64,000 nt of DNA. Source: Kosakonia sacchari SP1 (lineage in GTDB: Bacteria; Pseudomonadota; Gammaproteobacteria; Enterobacterales; Enterobacteriaceae). The DNA lies in the NCBI RefSeq assembly GCF_000300455.3, contig NZ_CP007215.2:186001-250000 (forward strand), read 5' to 3'. Shown piece by piece: positions 9,851-19,170 of this stretch; positions within the stretch are counted from its first letter, which is position 1, and every line of letters starts with the position of its first letter. Under the pieces are notes generated by a model that saw only the letters and a program-made list of their open reading frames with translations, searched no databases and was not told the DNA's origin. Position numbers and translations under genes: made by a program.

Positions 9851-9864
9851 AAAGGGTGACAATA

Positions 9865-12800
9865 ATGCCTAAAAAAACCGCCCGTCGGCTGACAACAATT
9901 TGCCTCTCCGGCGTGCTAACGCTGGCGACCTCCGGCATCGCGCAGGCCGCGCCGAATGATGCGGCGCTGAAGGCGTTGTTTGATCAGGCGAACTACTGGC
10001 ACGAAAAGTCCCACGACGACCTGGCGATGGAGTCGCTCAAAAAGGTGTTAATGGTCGATGCCAATAACACCCAGGCGATGTACTTAATGGCGCTGTGGGC
10101 ACAGCAAAATGGCGATTTGCAAGCCGCCGCGCAGTGGCGCGCCAGGCTGGCGAAAACCGCGCCGGACGATAGCGGTTTGCAGGCGCTGGATAACGCAAAA
10201 CAGTTGGCACAGGTGCCGCAAGGGCAGTTAACGCTTGCTCGCCAGCAAGCGCGCAGCGGCAATGTTCCGGCGGCGCTGGAAACCTGGCGCAACCTGTTCA
10301 ATGGCGACACGCCGCCGCCGAGTCTCGCGCCGGAATACTATTTGACGATGGCGGGCGATAAAGCGCTCTACCCGCAGGCGCTGGCGGAAATTCAGCGCTT
10401 CGTCGTCCAGCATCCGCAGGACAATGCCGCCCGCGTGGCGCTGGGCAAGATGTTGACCTGGCGCGAAGCAACGCGCCGCGACGGGATTTTGCTGCTGGAG
10501 CCGATGGCCAGCGGCAATAAAGAGGCGGATGAAGGGCTGCGTCAGGCGCTGCTGTGGCTTGCGCCGCAGGCTGGCGATGAGCGCTTTTACGATACCTGGT
10601 TGCAGCGCCATCCGCAGGATAGCGAGATGCAGGCGTACTACCGTAAAAATGTCGGTGGCAGCGCGAAAGGCGCAGGCTTTACCGCGCTGAATAGCGGCGA
10701 CAGCAATGCCGCAAAACGCCAGTTTGAGCAGGTACTGCAAACCAACCCGGAAGACGCCGATGCACTGGCAGGCATGGGGTATATCGCCCAGCGTAACGGT
10801 GATTACCAGGCGGCGGCACAATATCTGAACCGGGCGGCGAGCCAGGGGGGCGAGGCTTCTGCAGAACGTAAAGCGCAGGCGGAAGACGCCGCGTTTTATG
10901 GCCAGCTGGCGCAAGCACAGCAAGCGTTAAAAATGGGCAATGTCAGCCAGGCGCTGGCACTTTCCGCGCCGCTGGCGCAGCAGAGCGGTGAGCGAGGCAC
11001 GGCCGCCAAACTGTTCCGCGCCGATGTGCTACGCCAGAACAAAGATTACCCGCAGGCGGAACAAGCGCTGCGCGAGATCCTCAACGAGCAGCCACAGAAT
11101 GCCCCGGCGCGGGAAAATCTCTACTACGTGCTGCGCGATCAAAACAAAGCAGCAGAAGCGCAAAGCATGCTGCGCACGTTACCGGCGAGTTTGCAGGAAA
11201 AACTGCAACCGCGCGTGGTGACGGGGACGCCTGGCGACCCGCTGCGTCGGCAGGCGCAACAACTGGCAGCCAGCGGAAATACGTCGCAGGCCATTGCCGT
11301 GCTGCGCCAGGGCGTGGCGCGCCTGCCTGATGATCCGTGGTTGCGCCTTGATTTGGCGCGTTTGCTGCAACAAGCGGGTCAGGAAAATGAAGCCGCGAGC
11401 GTGATGCTGCCCGCGCAAAACCCGCGAGCCGGTGCCAGTTCGCTGTACGCTGCCGCACTGTTCGCCAGTGAAAATGGCGGCTGGCAGCAGGCCAGTTCGC
11501 TGCTGTCACGTATTTCGCCCGCCAGCCAGAACGGCCAGATGCGCGACCTCGCGCAGCGGGTTAATTACAACCTGCAAATGGCGACTGCCGAGCGCTACCT
11601 CGCGCAGGGCAATATGACGGCGGCAGCCAATACCCTGAAAGCGCTGGCGGCCACACCGCCGAAAAGCCCGGTCGATGCCGGGAAACTGGCGCGCATGCTG
11701 GCACAGACCGGCGATACCACTACCGCTGTTGCGCTGGTGCGTGAAAACATGAAACAGGGCGTGCAGGGCAACATCGGCGATTATGCCGATCAGGTTGCGG
11801 TGCTTAACCAGGCAGGGCTTAACCAGGAGGCGCAAGCCTTTGTTTCCCGCCCGGATGTGCAGGCGCGCAGCACGCCAGCCCAGCTTGCCGGGGTGCGTAA
11901 TGGTTATGTGATCAACGAAGCGGATCAACTGCGTGAGCAGGGCAATTATGCCGCCGCCTATGACAAGCTGATCCGCGCGTTGCAAAACGACCCGCAGAAC
12001 ACGGATTTGATGTTCGCGATGGGGCGTTTGTATCAGTCCGGCAAGATGAACAAAGAAGCGGGCGTACTGTATGACTACCTGATGACGCGCGACAGCGAGG
12101 ATCAGGCAGCGCGCGTCGGTGCGATTGATGTCGCGCTGGCGGAAAATAACGTCGACAAAGCGCAAACCTTAGCCAGTGGCCTGCGCAGCAATAATTCACC
12201 GGATCGCTTGTTGTTGCTGGCGCGACTGGAAGAGGCGAAAGGCAATCATCAGCAGGCGATGACCTATCTGCGCAGCGCGCGCGGCAAGCTGGTGGGGCTG
12301 GAGTCGAATAACAGCGCGGCAACGCCGACAATCGGCGGTGTGCTGCTGGCGGATAACCCGTTTACCACCACCAGTAAAAGCGCGGCGCCGCAGTCGCTGT
12401 ACGGGAAAACGCTGCCGTGGCAAGTCGCTCAGGTGGCGCACGAACCGGGCAGTAATTTGCCGGGGACCACGCGTACCGATCTGCCGGTCGAAACGGCGCA
12501 AACGCGAACGCTGCGCCAGGTCGACGACATGATGCAGCAGATGAACGAGAAAACCGGCATGTGGTTGCAGGGCGGCGTGGAAATTCGTGGCCGCGACGGG
12601 GAAACCGGCACCAGCAAGCTGACGGAAGCCAAAGCGCCGCTCACCTGGTCCAGTTCACCGTTTGGCGATGCGCGTTTTGAATTTACCGCCACGCCGGTTT
12701 CGCTCAGTTCCGGCAGTGCTAACGGTGATGCCTGGCGGCGTTATGGTGCGAACCCGCTAGCGAATGGCGTAGCCAATATCGCCACCTCCATTAAAAACGC

Positions 12801-13848
12801 CAACAGTTCTATCGCCACCGACGGCAGCGATAAATTTACCGATCTCGCCGGTTATGCTGATGCCAGCAAATTGTCGCCATTTACCGAAACGGGTTACGAC
12901 AATCTCACTTCGCTGCTGTCATCGAGCCGTCTGAAGAGTTTGAGTGAATCAAACTATAAGACCAACTATAGCGATCCGATTAAGTCTTCTACCGATTCGC
13001 AAAACGCCAGCGGCGTTGAGCTGAATATGGCGCTGAGCGGCGACAGTTATAAGCTGGATATTGGCAGCACGCCGCTGGGGCAGGATTTAACCTCGCTGGT
13101 CGGCGGCGTGAAATGGTCGCCGAAACTGACCAATTACCTGACGCTTATCCTGACCGGCGAGCGTCGCGCGGTGACCGACAGTTTGCTGTCATATGTTGGG
13201 CTGCGGGACGCTTACTCCGGCGAGCGCTGGGGGCAGGTCACCAAAAACGGCGGCAGCGCGCAATTAAGCTACGATGACGGCGATGCCGGGTTCTACATTG
13301 GCGGCGGCGGGTATAGCTATATCGGTAAAGATGTGGCGAGCAACACCAGCGTGAACGCCAATGCTGGCGTTTATCTGCGCCCGTGGCACGACGATTTCCG
13401 CCAGTTACAGACAGGGCTGAGCGTTGGCTGGATGAACTACTCGAAAAACCTCAGTTACTTCACTTACGGCCAGGGCGGTTACTTTAGCCCGCAAAACTAC
13501 GTGAGCGTGTCGCTGCCGGTTGATTTGTCGCAGAAAATCGATAACTGGAACCTCAGTATTGGCGGCGCGGTGGGCTACCAGTCCTATACGCAGGACAAGA
13601 GCAATTATTTCCCCACAGAACCGGAAGCACAGAAGATGCTGCAACAGCTCGCCGATATGGGCTTTGTAAAAGAGGCGCAGTACCAGGGCGGTTCACAGAA
13701 TGGCATTGGCTATAACTTCCATGCCGGGCTCGATTACAACGTGAATAAAAACATGTCGGTAGGTGGAAAAGTCGGTTATGACACCTTCGGCAGTTACAAC
13801 GAAAGCACCGCCGGGGTTTGGCTCCGGTACATGCTGGGAGACAAATAA
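9865..13848 (+). CDS. bcsC: Cellulose export outer-membrane protein BcsC (operon 1, long form)
   Basis: Periplasmic TPR scaffold fused to an outer-membrane beta-barrel that exports cellulose. The chosen ATG at 9865 has AAGGGTG about 7 bases upstream; a GTG at 9847 overlapping the bcsB stop is the alternative. A signal peptide ends near AQA/APND. Tandem TPR helices fill roughly residues 30-850, followed by the BcsC barrel domain (about 1050 to the end). It is about 1,327 residues, against roughly 1,160 for the E. coli type. A Ser/Asn/Thr-rich stretch lies near residues 965-1052, just before the barrel. The C-terminus is GDK, without the terminal aromatic usual for barrel proteins. The stop overlaps the bcsD start (TAATG). 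Confidence 0.93.
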   Translation: MPKKTARRLTTICLSGVLTLATSGIAQAAPNDAALKALFDQANYWHEKSHDDLAMESLKKVLMVDANNTQAMYLMALWAQQNGDLQAAAQWRARLAKTAPDDSGLQALDNAKQLAQVPQGQLTLARQQARSGNVPAALETWRNLFNGDTPPPSLAPEYYLTMAGDKALYPQALAEIQRFVVQHPQDNAARVALGKMLTWREATRRDGILLLEPMASGNKEADEGLRQALLWLAPQAGDERFYDTWLQRHPQDSEMQAYYRKNVGGSAKGAGFTALNSGDSNAAKRQFEQVLQTNPEDADALAGMGYIAQRNGDYQAAAQYLNRAASQGGEASAERKAQAEDAAFYGQLAQAQQALKMGNVSQALALSAPLAQQSGERGTAAKLFRADVLRQNKDYPQAEQALREILNEQPQNAPARENLYYVLRDQNKAAEAQSMLRTLPASLQEKLQPRVVTGTPGDPLRRQAQQLAASGNTSQAIAVLRQGVARLPDDPWLRLDLARLLQQAGQENEAASVMLPAQNPRAGASSLYAAALFASENGGWQQASSLLSRISPASQNGQMRDLAQRVNYNLQMATAERYLAQGNMTAAANTLKALAATPPKSPVDAGKLARMLAQTGDTTTAVALVRENMKQGVQGNIGDYADQVAVLNQAGLNQEAQAFVSRPDVQARSTPAQLAGVRNGYVINEADQLREQGNYAAAYDKLIRALQNDPQNTDLMFAMGRLYQSGKMNKEAGVLYDYLMTRDSEDQAARVGAIDVALAENNVDKAQTLASGLRSNNSPDRLLLLARLEEAKGNHQQAMTYLRSARGKLVGLESNNSAATPTIGGVLLADNPFTTTSKSAAPQSLYGKTLPWQVAQVAHEPGSNLPGTTRTDLPVETAQTRTLRQVDDMMQQMNEKTGMWLQGGVEIRGRDGETGTSKLTEAKAPLTWSSSPFGDARFEFTATPVSLSSGSANGDAWRRYGANPLANGVANIATSIKNANSSIATDGSDKFTDLAGYADASKLSPFTETGYDNLTSLLSSSRLKSLSESNYKTNYSDPIKSSTDSQNASGVELNMALSGDSYKLDIGSTPLGQDLTSLVGGVKWSPKLTNYLTLILTGERRAVTDSLLSYVGLRDAYSGERWGQVTKNGGSAQLSYDDGDAGFYIGGGGYSYIGKDVASNTSVNANAGVYLRPWHDDFRQLQTGLSVGWMNYSKNLSYFTYGQGGYFSPQNYVSVSLPVDLSQKIDNWNLSIGGAVGYQSYTQDKSNYFPTEPEAQKMLQQLADMGFVKEAQYQGGSQNGIGYNFHAGLDYNVNKNMSVGGKVGYDTFGSYNESTAGVWLRYMLGDK

Positions 13849-14327
13849 TGACAACCAACACTGCCAACACGCTGCTGCTTGGCTATTTCCAGCAGCAGCA
13901 AACGCCGCCGGGCTGGTTTGATTTGCTGAGCGTGATGATTGACGGCATGGTGAGAAATGTCGGCGAAGCGGAAAGCCTGCCGTTTCTGCGCCAGATGGGC
14001 GAAGCATTAGCGGACCGTGTGCCGCTTCCGGCGTCGGCGACGGTCGGCGAGCTGGAAGCGAATATTAACGCGCAACTGGCGGTGTTCAACTGGGGGTTTA
14101 TTGATATCGAAACCACGGAACACGGCATGGCGTTTCGCCACCAGGCACTGCCGGTGGCGCGTGAAGAGGCCTACCAGACCCCTTGGTGCTATGCGTTTTG
14201 CGCCATTCTTGAAGGGCTTTATTCGCGCTGGCTGCAAAACCAGGGCGGCGAGGCGAGCCTCGTGTTTACCCGCGAAAGGCTCTATTCTGTGGCGGATGTT
14301 CTCTTCCGTTACGCTAACCCACAGTGA
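13848..14327 (+). CDS. bcsD: Cellulose synthase subunit BcsD
   Basis: Periplasmic subunit which, in acetic acid bacteria, forms a ring that aligns glucan chains into crystalline fibrils. The 159-residue product has the family length and the typical segments NTLLLGYFQQQ, PGWFDLLSVMI and the central FNWGFIDIE. There is no signal peptide, as in characterised BcsD. The start is the ATG overlapping the bcsC stop (13848), giving strict coupling, and the 3' end touches bcsZ. BcsD is the marker gene of the bcsD-containing operon type and is absent from E. coli, so it distinguishes this operon from the second one at 18970. Confidence 0.92.
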   Translation: MTTNTANTLLLGYFQQQQTPPGWFDLLSVMIDGMVRNVGEAESLPFLRQMGEALADRVPLPASATVGELEANINAQLAVFNWGFIDIETTEHGMAFRHQALPVAREEAYQTPWCYAFCAILEGLYSRWLQNQGGEASLVFTRERLYSVADVLFRYANPQ

Positions 14328-14335
14328 GTTTGCCC

Positions 14336-15331
14336 ATGTTGAAGCGCGTTTTCACCGCGATGGTGGTGATGGTGAGTCTGCTATTTGCATCCGTTTCCCA
14401 GGCCGCTGGCGCCTGGGAGAGTTATAAAGCGCGGTTTTTGATGCCGGATGGTCGCATTGTCGATACCGGCAACAAAAACGTCTCCCACACCGAAGGTCAG
14501 GGTTTCGCTATGCTGATGGCGGTCGCCAGCGACGACAAAGCGGCCTTTGACAGCATGTGGGGCTGGACTAATAAAACGCTGAAGAACAAAGCCAATGGCC
14601 TGTTTTACTGGCGTTATAACCCGGTGGAAGCCGATCCCATCGCTGATAAAAACGATGCTACCGATGGCGATGTGCTGATAGCCTGGGCGCTGTTAAAAGC
14701 TGGTGAGCGCTGGAATAACGCCGCGTACCTTGCCGCGTCCGATGCGATTACCCAGGCGGTGCTCAAGCATGCGGTTATCAGCTTTGCGGGTTACCGCGTG
14801 ATGTTACCGGGTGCCAATGGTTTTAACCTCAACACCTATGTAAACCTGAATCCGTCCTACTTTATTTTCCCGGCGTGGCAGGCTTTCGCTGAGCGCAGCC
14901 ATCAGGTGGTGTGGCGCGATTTGATCAAAGACGGGCAAACGCTGCTTGGCAATATGGCATTTGGTAAAGCGCGCCTGCCGACGGACTGGGTGTCACTCTC
15001 GGCGGACGGCAAACTGAACCCGGCGAAGGAGTGGCCGCCGCGCATGAGCTACGACGCCATTCGTATTCCACTGTATGTGAGCTGGCAGGATCCGCACAGC
15101 GCGCTGTTAACCCCGTGGCGTAACTGGTGGCAGGGTTTTAGCCGCAGCCAGACACCCGCATGGGTGGATGTGGCGACCAACGACAATGCGCCGTACAACA
15201 TGAATGACGGTTTACTGGCGGTGCGGGATTTAACGTTGGGTGGAACGCCTGTACAACCGCAGATCACCGCGCAGGATGATTACTACTCCGCCAGCCTGAA
15301 AATGCTGGTCTGGCTGGCGCAGCAGCGCTAA
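14336..15331 (+). CDS. bcsZ: Endo-1,4-beta-glucanase BcsZ, GH8 (operon 1)
   Basis: Periplasmic cellulase of glycoside hydrolase family 8, thought to trim or untangle glucan during export. A signal peptide ends near SQAAG. The predicted acid E53 lies in HTEGQGFAM and the base D240 in MSYDAIRIP, matching the family positions E55 and D243 seen in the second copy. It is 331 residues, shorter than the 368 of the E. coli type. I chose the ATG at 14336 (GTGAG 7 bases upstream); a GTG at 14324 overlapping the bcsD stop is possible. It is the last gene of operon 1 and converges on bcsG with a perfect bidirectional hairpin between. Confidence 0.93.
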   Translation: MLKRVFTAMVVMVSLLFASVSQAAGAWESYKARFLMPDGRIVDTGNKNVSHTEGQGFAMLMAVASDDKAAFDSMWGWTNKTLKNKANGLFYWRYNPVEADPIADKNDATDGDVLIAWALLKAGERWNNAAYLAASDAITQAVLKHAVISFAGYRVMLPGANGFNLNTYVNLNPSYFIFPAWQAFAERSHQVVWRDLIKDGQTLLGNMAFGKARLPTDWVSLSADGKLNPAKEWPPRMSYDAIRIPLYVSWQDPHSALLTPWRNWWQGFSRSQTPAWVDVATNDNAPYNMNDGLLAVRDLTLGGTPVQPQITAQDDYYSASLKMLVWLAQQR

Positions 15332-15337
15332 AGCGAT

Positions 15338-15363
15338 AACCTCTCCCCGCCAGGGGAGAGGTT
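15338..15363. terminator. Bidirectional terminator between bcsZ and bcsG
   Basis: AACCTCTCCCC (15338-15348) and GGGGAGAGGTT (15353-15363) form a perfect 11-bp stem with a GCCA tetraloop, between two convergent genes. There is no long T-run, but position and strength suit a shared terminator. Confidence 0.8.
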
Positions 15364-15370
15364 TGCAGGA

Positions 15371-17050
15371 TCACTGCGGGTAGGGCACCCAGTCACCGCC
15401 GTTCAGGCGAACATACGGCTTATTCTGGTACTGCAACACAATGGCGTTGGCGTTTTCGGACACCGGCGCGGTTTGCGGCAGATTGCTGGTCAGTTGCTGC
15501 CAGTTGACGTTGTCCTCGGTAAAGATTTTGCCATCCAGCACGCGGGTAACAATCTCGGAGATAGCGAGGAAGCTGCTCGGCTGCGTAATGGTTATCGGCG
15601 CACCCTGATGCGGGGATTTCATACCAAAGAATTTAATCGCCGTTGGCACGTTGGTAATCGACGGGCTTGGGATATCGCGCAGGCCGGAAACCTGCATTTT
15701 ATCGCCCTGTAGCGCTGCACCGTGCTCCGGCACCAGCACCACCATCACCTTACGCCCGGATTTATCCAGTTGCGTGAAGAACGCATCCAGCTCATCAAAT
15801 AACTTCTGCGCGCGCAGTTTGTAATCGGCGGTTTTGCGATTGCCCGGATAGTGGTTGCCATCGTGCAGCGGCAGCAGGTTGTAGAAAGTCGCGGTGCGCT
15901 TGCCCTCTTTAAAGGCATCTGACTCCATCCAGCGGTTCAGTACCGCGGTGTCGTCATAAATCGGCGAGCCATCAAACGAGAGCAGCACCGGCGGCAGACC
16001 CGCCTGGTTCATCAACGGCGCTTGCATACCGCCGTTGTCGCGCACTTCTTTGAGGAAACCGCCGAACTCACCGTTGTGGTCCATCATCAACTGCTGGCTG
16101 AAGCCGAGTTTCGACAGGTTATCAAACAGGTAGCACTGCGTGTTGGCCTGCTGGTAGAGGTTTTTATGCGACGGCTGACCGCAGCTGGCGCGCAGCAGGC
16201 GAATCGCCGCCGGGCCGCTGTAGGCGGTCGCCGAATTGAAGTTTTTGAACTCAATATCAAAGTGCGACCACAGCGGGTGCGACGCCAGACCGGCAGCTTC
16301 AATATCGGCCCATGAGAGGGAACAAATATTGATGAACAGCAGATCGAACGGTTGGGCGTCTGCCGGAAGTTGCGCCGGGAAGGTGCTTTGGCGCTTCTCT
16401 TCTGCCGCGTAGAAACTTGCCAGCCACGCGTTCAGATTCTCTGAAGTTGGCGGCGCGGTTTGTGCGGGAATATCGCCAACCACCGGCGTATCGCCCGCCG
16501 CTGCGACCGTTGCCGCCGCCGAACCGCCAGTGGTGGTGATGGTCGTGGTCGGTTGACCTGCGGGCCACAGACTAAACGCCGGCCCGGTCAACGTCAGTAC
16601 GTTTAACCAGATCATAATCGCAACGACAAACACGGTGACGCGGATCCACTGCGACAAGAACAACCAGGCAATTAGCATCACGAAAATCGCGCCAATCATC
16701 TGCCAGTTGATAAAACGTGTTACCAGATCCCACAGGTAATCGGCGCTGAAGCCCGCGACCTGCGAGCCCTGGCTCATCATGCTTTCAAGACCCGGCAGCC
16801 AGGTGTCGTGCCAGAACAGACCGAAACCGATGGGAATGGCAACCCAGTGGCGTAAGCGATGCAGGCGGACGCGCGGCAGCGGCATCAGCAGAAAAGCCAT
16901 AAACACCAGATTCAGCAGCGGGTGAAAGTTAAGGTAGCCCGCCCACAACAGACCGAATTTCACCAGAAAATAGAAATTCCAGCCGGAAAGACCGCGCCAG
17001 TATTGCCATAATGGCGAAGGTGTTGAAGTGGTCATAGTATGATTAGTCAT
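15371..17050 (-). CDS. bcsG: Cellulose phosphoethanolamine transferase BcsG
   Basis: Inner-membrane enzyme that moves phosphoethanolamine from phosphatidylethanolamine onto glucose units of nascent cellulose in the periplasm. The N-terminal third holds about four membrane helices (residues 25-150), followed by a threonine/alanine-rich linker (165-200) and the alkaline-phosphatase-like catalytic domain. The nucleophile S278 (ATAYSGPA) and zinc ligands C243, E442 and H443 fall at exactly the E. coli positions, and the length (559) is identical, so it should be active. The start overlaps bcsF by 8 bases, so bcsE-F-G form one minus-strand operon. Confidence 0.96.
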   Translation of the reverse strand: MTNHTMTTSTPSPLWQYWRGLSGWNFYFLVKFGLLWAGYLNFHPLLNLVFMAFLLMPLPRVRLHRLRHWVAIPIGFGLFWHDTWLPGLESMMSQGSQVAGFSADYLWDLVTRFINWQMIGAIFVMLIAWLFLSQWIRVTVFVVAIMIWLNVLTLTGPAFSLWPAGQPTTTITTTGGSAAATVAAAGDTPVVGDIPAQTAPPTSENLNAWLASFYAAEEKRQSTFPAQLPADAQPFDLLFINICSLSWADIEAAGLASHPLWSHFDIEFKNFNSATAYSGPAAIRLLRASCGQPSHKNLYQQANTQCYLFDNLSKLGFSQQLMMDHNGEFGGFLKEVRDNGGMQAPLMNQAGLPPVLLSFDGSPIYDDTAVLNRWMESDAFKEGKRTATFYNLLPLHDGNHYPGNRKTADYKLRAQKLFDELDAFFTQLDKSGRKVMVVLVPEHGAALQGDKMQVSGLRDIPSPSITNVPTAIKFFGMKSPHQGAPITITQPSSFLAISEIVTRVLDGKIFTEDNVNWQQLTSNLPQTAPVSENANAIVLQYQNKPYVRLNGGDWVPYPQ

Positions 17051-17240
17051 GTTTTCGGTCTGCCTTGACGAACGATTCCCGGCGCAGCACGCCCGCCGGT
17101 TTTACATAGCGTGGTTTGGTAAACAGTATGCGCAACGCGCTGCGGATAGGGCGTATCCAGTGGCGTGTAAGGTAGCCCAATGGGAAAAAGATCAGGGCGC
17201 AAAGCACCACAAGCTGAATAATATCGCTGACTGACATCAT
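17043..17240 (-). CDS. bcsF: Cellulose biosynthesis membrane protein BcsF
   Basis: Small inner-membrane protein with one helix (about residues 6-26) and a basic cytoplasmic tail. In E. coli BcsF brings the c-di-GMP sensor BcsE to the synthase and works with BcsG. The 65-residue product keeps the conserved [10 protein letters not shown] helix and the KPRYVKPAG segment. It overlaps bcsE at its 5' end and bcsG by 8 bases at its 3' end, so it is translated as the middle gene of bcsE-F-G. A second in-frame ATG one codon in could also serve as the start. Confidence 0.93.
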   Translation of the reverse strand: MMSVSDIIQLVVLCALIFFPLGYLTRHWIRPIRSALRILFTKPRYVKPAGVLRRESFVKADRKHD

Positions 17241-18796
17241 GATGTGCGCTCCGTGGCTTCACTGAATAACCGCAACGGTTCCGGGATCCGACGCCAGCTT
17301 GTACCGTCGTGCTCAGCGTTAATGATTTTCTTCCCGGCTACGGTGACGGACAGCGGTTTCGCCCATTTCTCCGGTGACAGCGTGCGCATTTGCACTAACT
17401 CTGCGGCAATCTGGTTATCTTCAAACCACACCACGCGATTAGAGAAAATATCTGCCGTGGGCAGCGGGAAAATGTGGTTTAGCGCCGTGTCGAGATCGTT
17501 AACCCGGCAGAACGACAAAAACAGCACCAGACGATTATCGCCGAGGCTGACAATATCGCCCACGCGGTTTGGGCGGCACAGCGTTAGCGCTTGTTCAACG
17601 CGGATGCCTGGCACCGGGCGCAACGCGACCAGCACTCCTTTGCCATCGGCGGGTAACAGCGGGTTATTGACCATATTCCCGACGGCGTCGCAGAACACGT
17701 TCCACGGCTGAAAACCACGCAGTTTTAGCGGCTGAGTCATGGACAGTAATGTGGTGATATCTTCCGGCACCAGGCGGTTAAACTGCTGGCCCTGCACACT
17801 TTCAATCAGCGTCAGACAGCGGGAAAGGGGCGCATTCCACGGGATCACCATATTGGCGCCACAACCGAGCAACAGGCGTTCGTCGGTAGCACGCAGGCTG
17901 GCCTGGCTTTCACGGACAATGATTTTTAGCCCGCTGCCACGCTGGCGGCGCAGCGTGTGCACCTGGCGTGCGAGGTTATCGATTTGATTGTTCCGCGCAA
18001 GGGTGAAAATCAACGTCGCTGCCTGGCTGGAGCGCGCTTCTTCAAATAACGCTTCGTTGGTATCAAATAATGTCCAGTGTTCCGACAGCGGCGGTGCGCC
18101 TTCCAGCACGGCGACATTACTTAATATGCGTTTCTCATCGCTGCGGGGTTGCACTGACGTTTCTTCTTGTTGCGCAAGTTGCCAGCGATCTTGATGATGA
18201 TTAAGCACTAATTGCTGGCGCGCACTAATCCCTTTCTCATTACACCACCAGGCAACATCATAAAGATGCATATCGTTTCGGTAGCGTAAACTTGCTAGTC
18301 CAAACAACGAACGATATTCACTCATTAAAATGGATGATTGTTTGTCGTTATTGTTGCCAGGGTTAATAACCAGTAAGGAACATTTATGATATTTCGCCCA
18401 GGCATGAGTTCTTTCTAACCATTGTTGTAAATCAGGCGCCGATATATTCTGCCAGGCATTATTTGCGCACAGCAGAATCAGTAAATAATTTTCAGGTTCA
18501 AATGAACAAAGCAAGTCGCGGGCAAAAAAGTATAGACCATTGTTCTGATTTGGCATGGTGAAAATTCTGATTTTATCAGGACCCTGCTCTTTATCTAACT
18601 TAATGATTTTCCGCAGGTCATGACCCATACCGATTGCCGCTACCAGCGCGTCTTTATCCTGGGCCGCGAGCGTTTGATTTATCAGGCTTATTGCATCTTT
18701 TTCACGATCGGTATTTACCCACCAAACGCCGCCCGCAGGCATATGACGCAATTCGTCCCATAACGACTCAATGCCGATAGAAAATATGGGCTCCAC
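17237..18796 (-). CDS. bcsE: Cellulose synthase regulator BcsE, c-di-GMP receptor
   Basis: Cytosolic c-di-GMP receptor that boosts cellulose output and binds BcsF and BcsRQ. The C-terminal GIL domain holds R411-V-G-D414, and an upstream I-site-like R302-A-T-D305 is also kept; both correspond to E. coli R415xGD and R306ATD. The start is GTG, with AGAGGG 5 bases upstream. Codons just before it would read RDIV as in E. coli, but the E. coli ATG position is AAG here, which supports the GTG as the true start in both. Product 519 residues. The 5' part is more AT-rich than the rest of the locus. It diverges from bcsR. Confidence 0.93.
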   Translation of the reverse strand: MEPIFSIGIESLWDELRHMPAGGVWWVNTDREKDAISLINQTLAAQDKDALVAAIGMGHDLRKIIKLDKEQGPDKIRIFTMPNQNNGLYFFARDLLCSFEPENYLLILLCANNAWQNISAPDLQQWLERTHAWAKYHKCSLLVINPGNNNDKQSSILMSEYRSLFGLASLRYRNDMHLYDVAWWCNEKGISARQQLVLNHHQDRWQLAQQEETSVQPRSDEKRILSNVAVLEGAPPLSEHWTLFDTNEALFEEARSSQAATLIFTLARNNQIDNLARQVHTLRRQRGSGLKIIVRESQASLRATDERLLLGCGANMVIPWNAPLSRCLTLIESVQGQQFNRLVPEDITTLLSMTQPLKLRGFQPWNVFCDAVGNMVNNPLLPADGKGVLVALRPVPGIRVEQALTLCRPNRVGDIVSLGDNRLVLFLSFCRVNDLDTALNHIFPLPTADIFSNRVVWFEDNQIAAELVQMRTLSPEKWAKPLSVTVAGKKIINAEHDGTSWRRIPEPLRLFSEATERTS

Positions 18797-18969
18797 GATG
18801 TCCCTCTTGATGCAAAATTGTCTGTATCTCAGTTTACTAGCGAAAGCCGAGAAATAAACCTAACATTGAAATTAAAGAACATCAGATTTAGCATGTAAAC
18901 GAATTTTCTCGGGGTACGATGCCTTGCTATATCTGTACATGTATTTCTATTCAAAGGGATCGGGCCAGA
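18797..18969. promoter_or_regulatory. Divergent promoter region bcsE / bcsR
   Basis: 173 AT-rich bases between divergent operons. CCGAGAAA (18847-18854) and TTTCTCGG (18905-18912) form an 8-bp inverted repeat 50 bases apart, possibly an operator. A weak sigma70-like pair TTGAAA (18866-18871) and TAGCAT (18889-18894), 17 bases apart, could drive bcsRQABZC. These assignments are tentative. Confidence 0.35.
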
Positions 18970-19158
18970 ATGCATAACAATGAACCCAAAACGCAGTCAG
19001 ACCCTACTCTGGGCTATACATTCCAAAATGATTTTCTGGCGTTAAGTAAAGCATTTTCATTGCCTGAAATTGATTACGCCGATATTTCCCAGCGAGAACA
19101 GTTGGCGGCGGCATTTAAGCGCTGGCCGCTGCTGGCAGAATTAGCCCGTCAACAATAA
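18970..19158 (+). CDS. bcsR: Cellulose biosynthesis protein BcsR
   Basis: Small cytosolic partner of BcsQ; in E. coli BcsR and BcsQ form a complex that binds BcsE and stabilises the secretion machinery. The 62-residue product from ATG 18970 has the E. coli length and sequence, including QNDFLALSKAFSLPEID and the end AAFKRWPLLAELA. An in-frame ATG at 18919 would add 17 unrelated residues and is rejected. bcsQ follows after 12 bases. BcsR is present only in the second cellulose operon; the first one begins with BcsO instead. Confidence 0.92.
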   Translation: MHNNEPKTQSDPTLGYTFQNDFLALSKAFSLPEIDYADISQREQLAAAFKRWPLLAELARQQ

Positions 19159-19170
19159 GGGATAACCAGG

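Noticed and set aside
9847..9864. GTG start for the long BcsC
   Set aside because: It overlaps the bcsB stop but lacks a ribosome site; the ATG at 9865 has AAGGGTG at good spacing. Kept only as an alternative.
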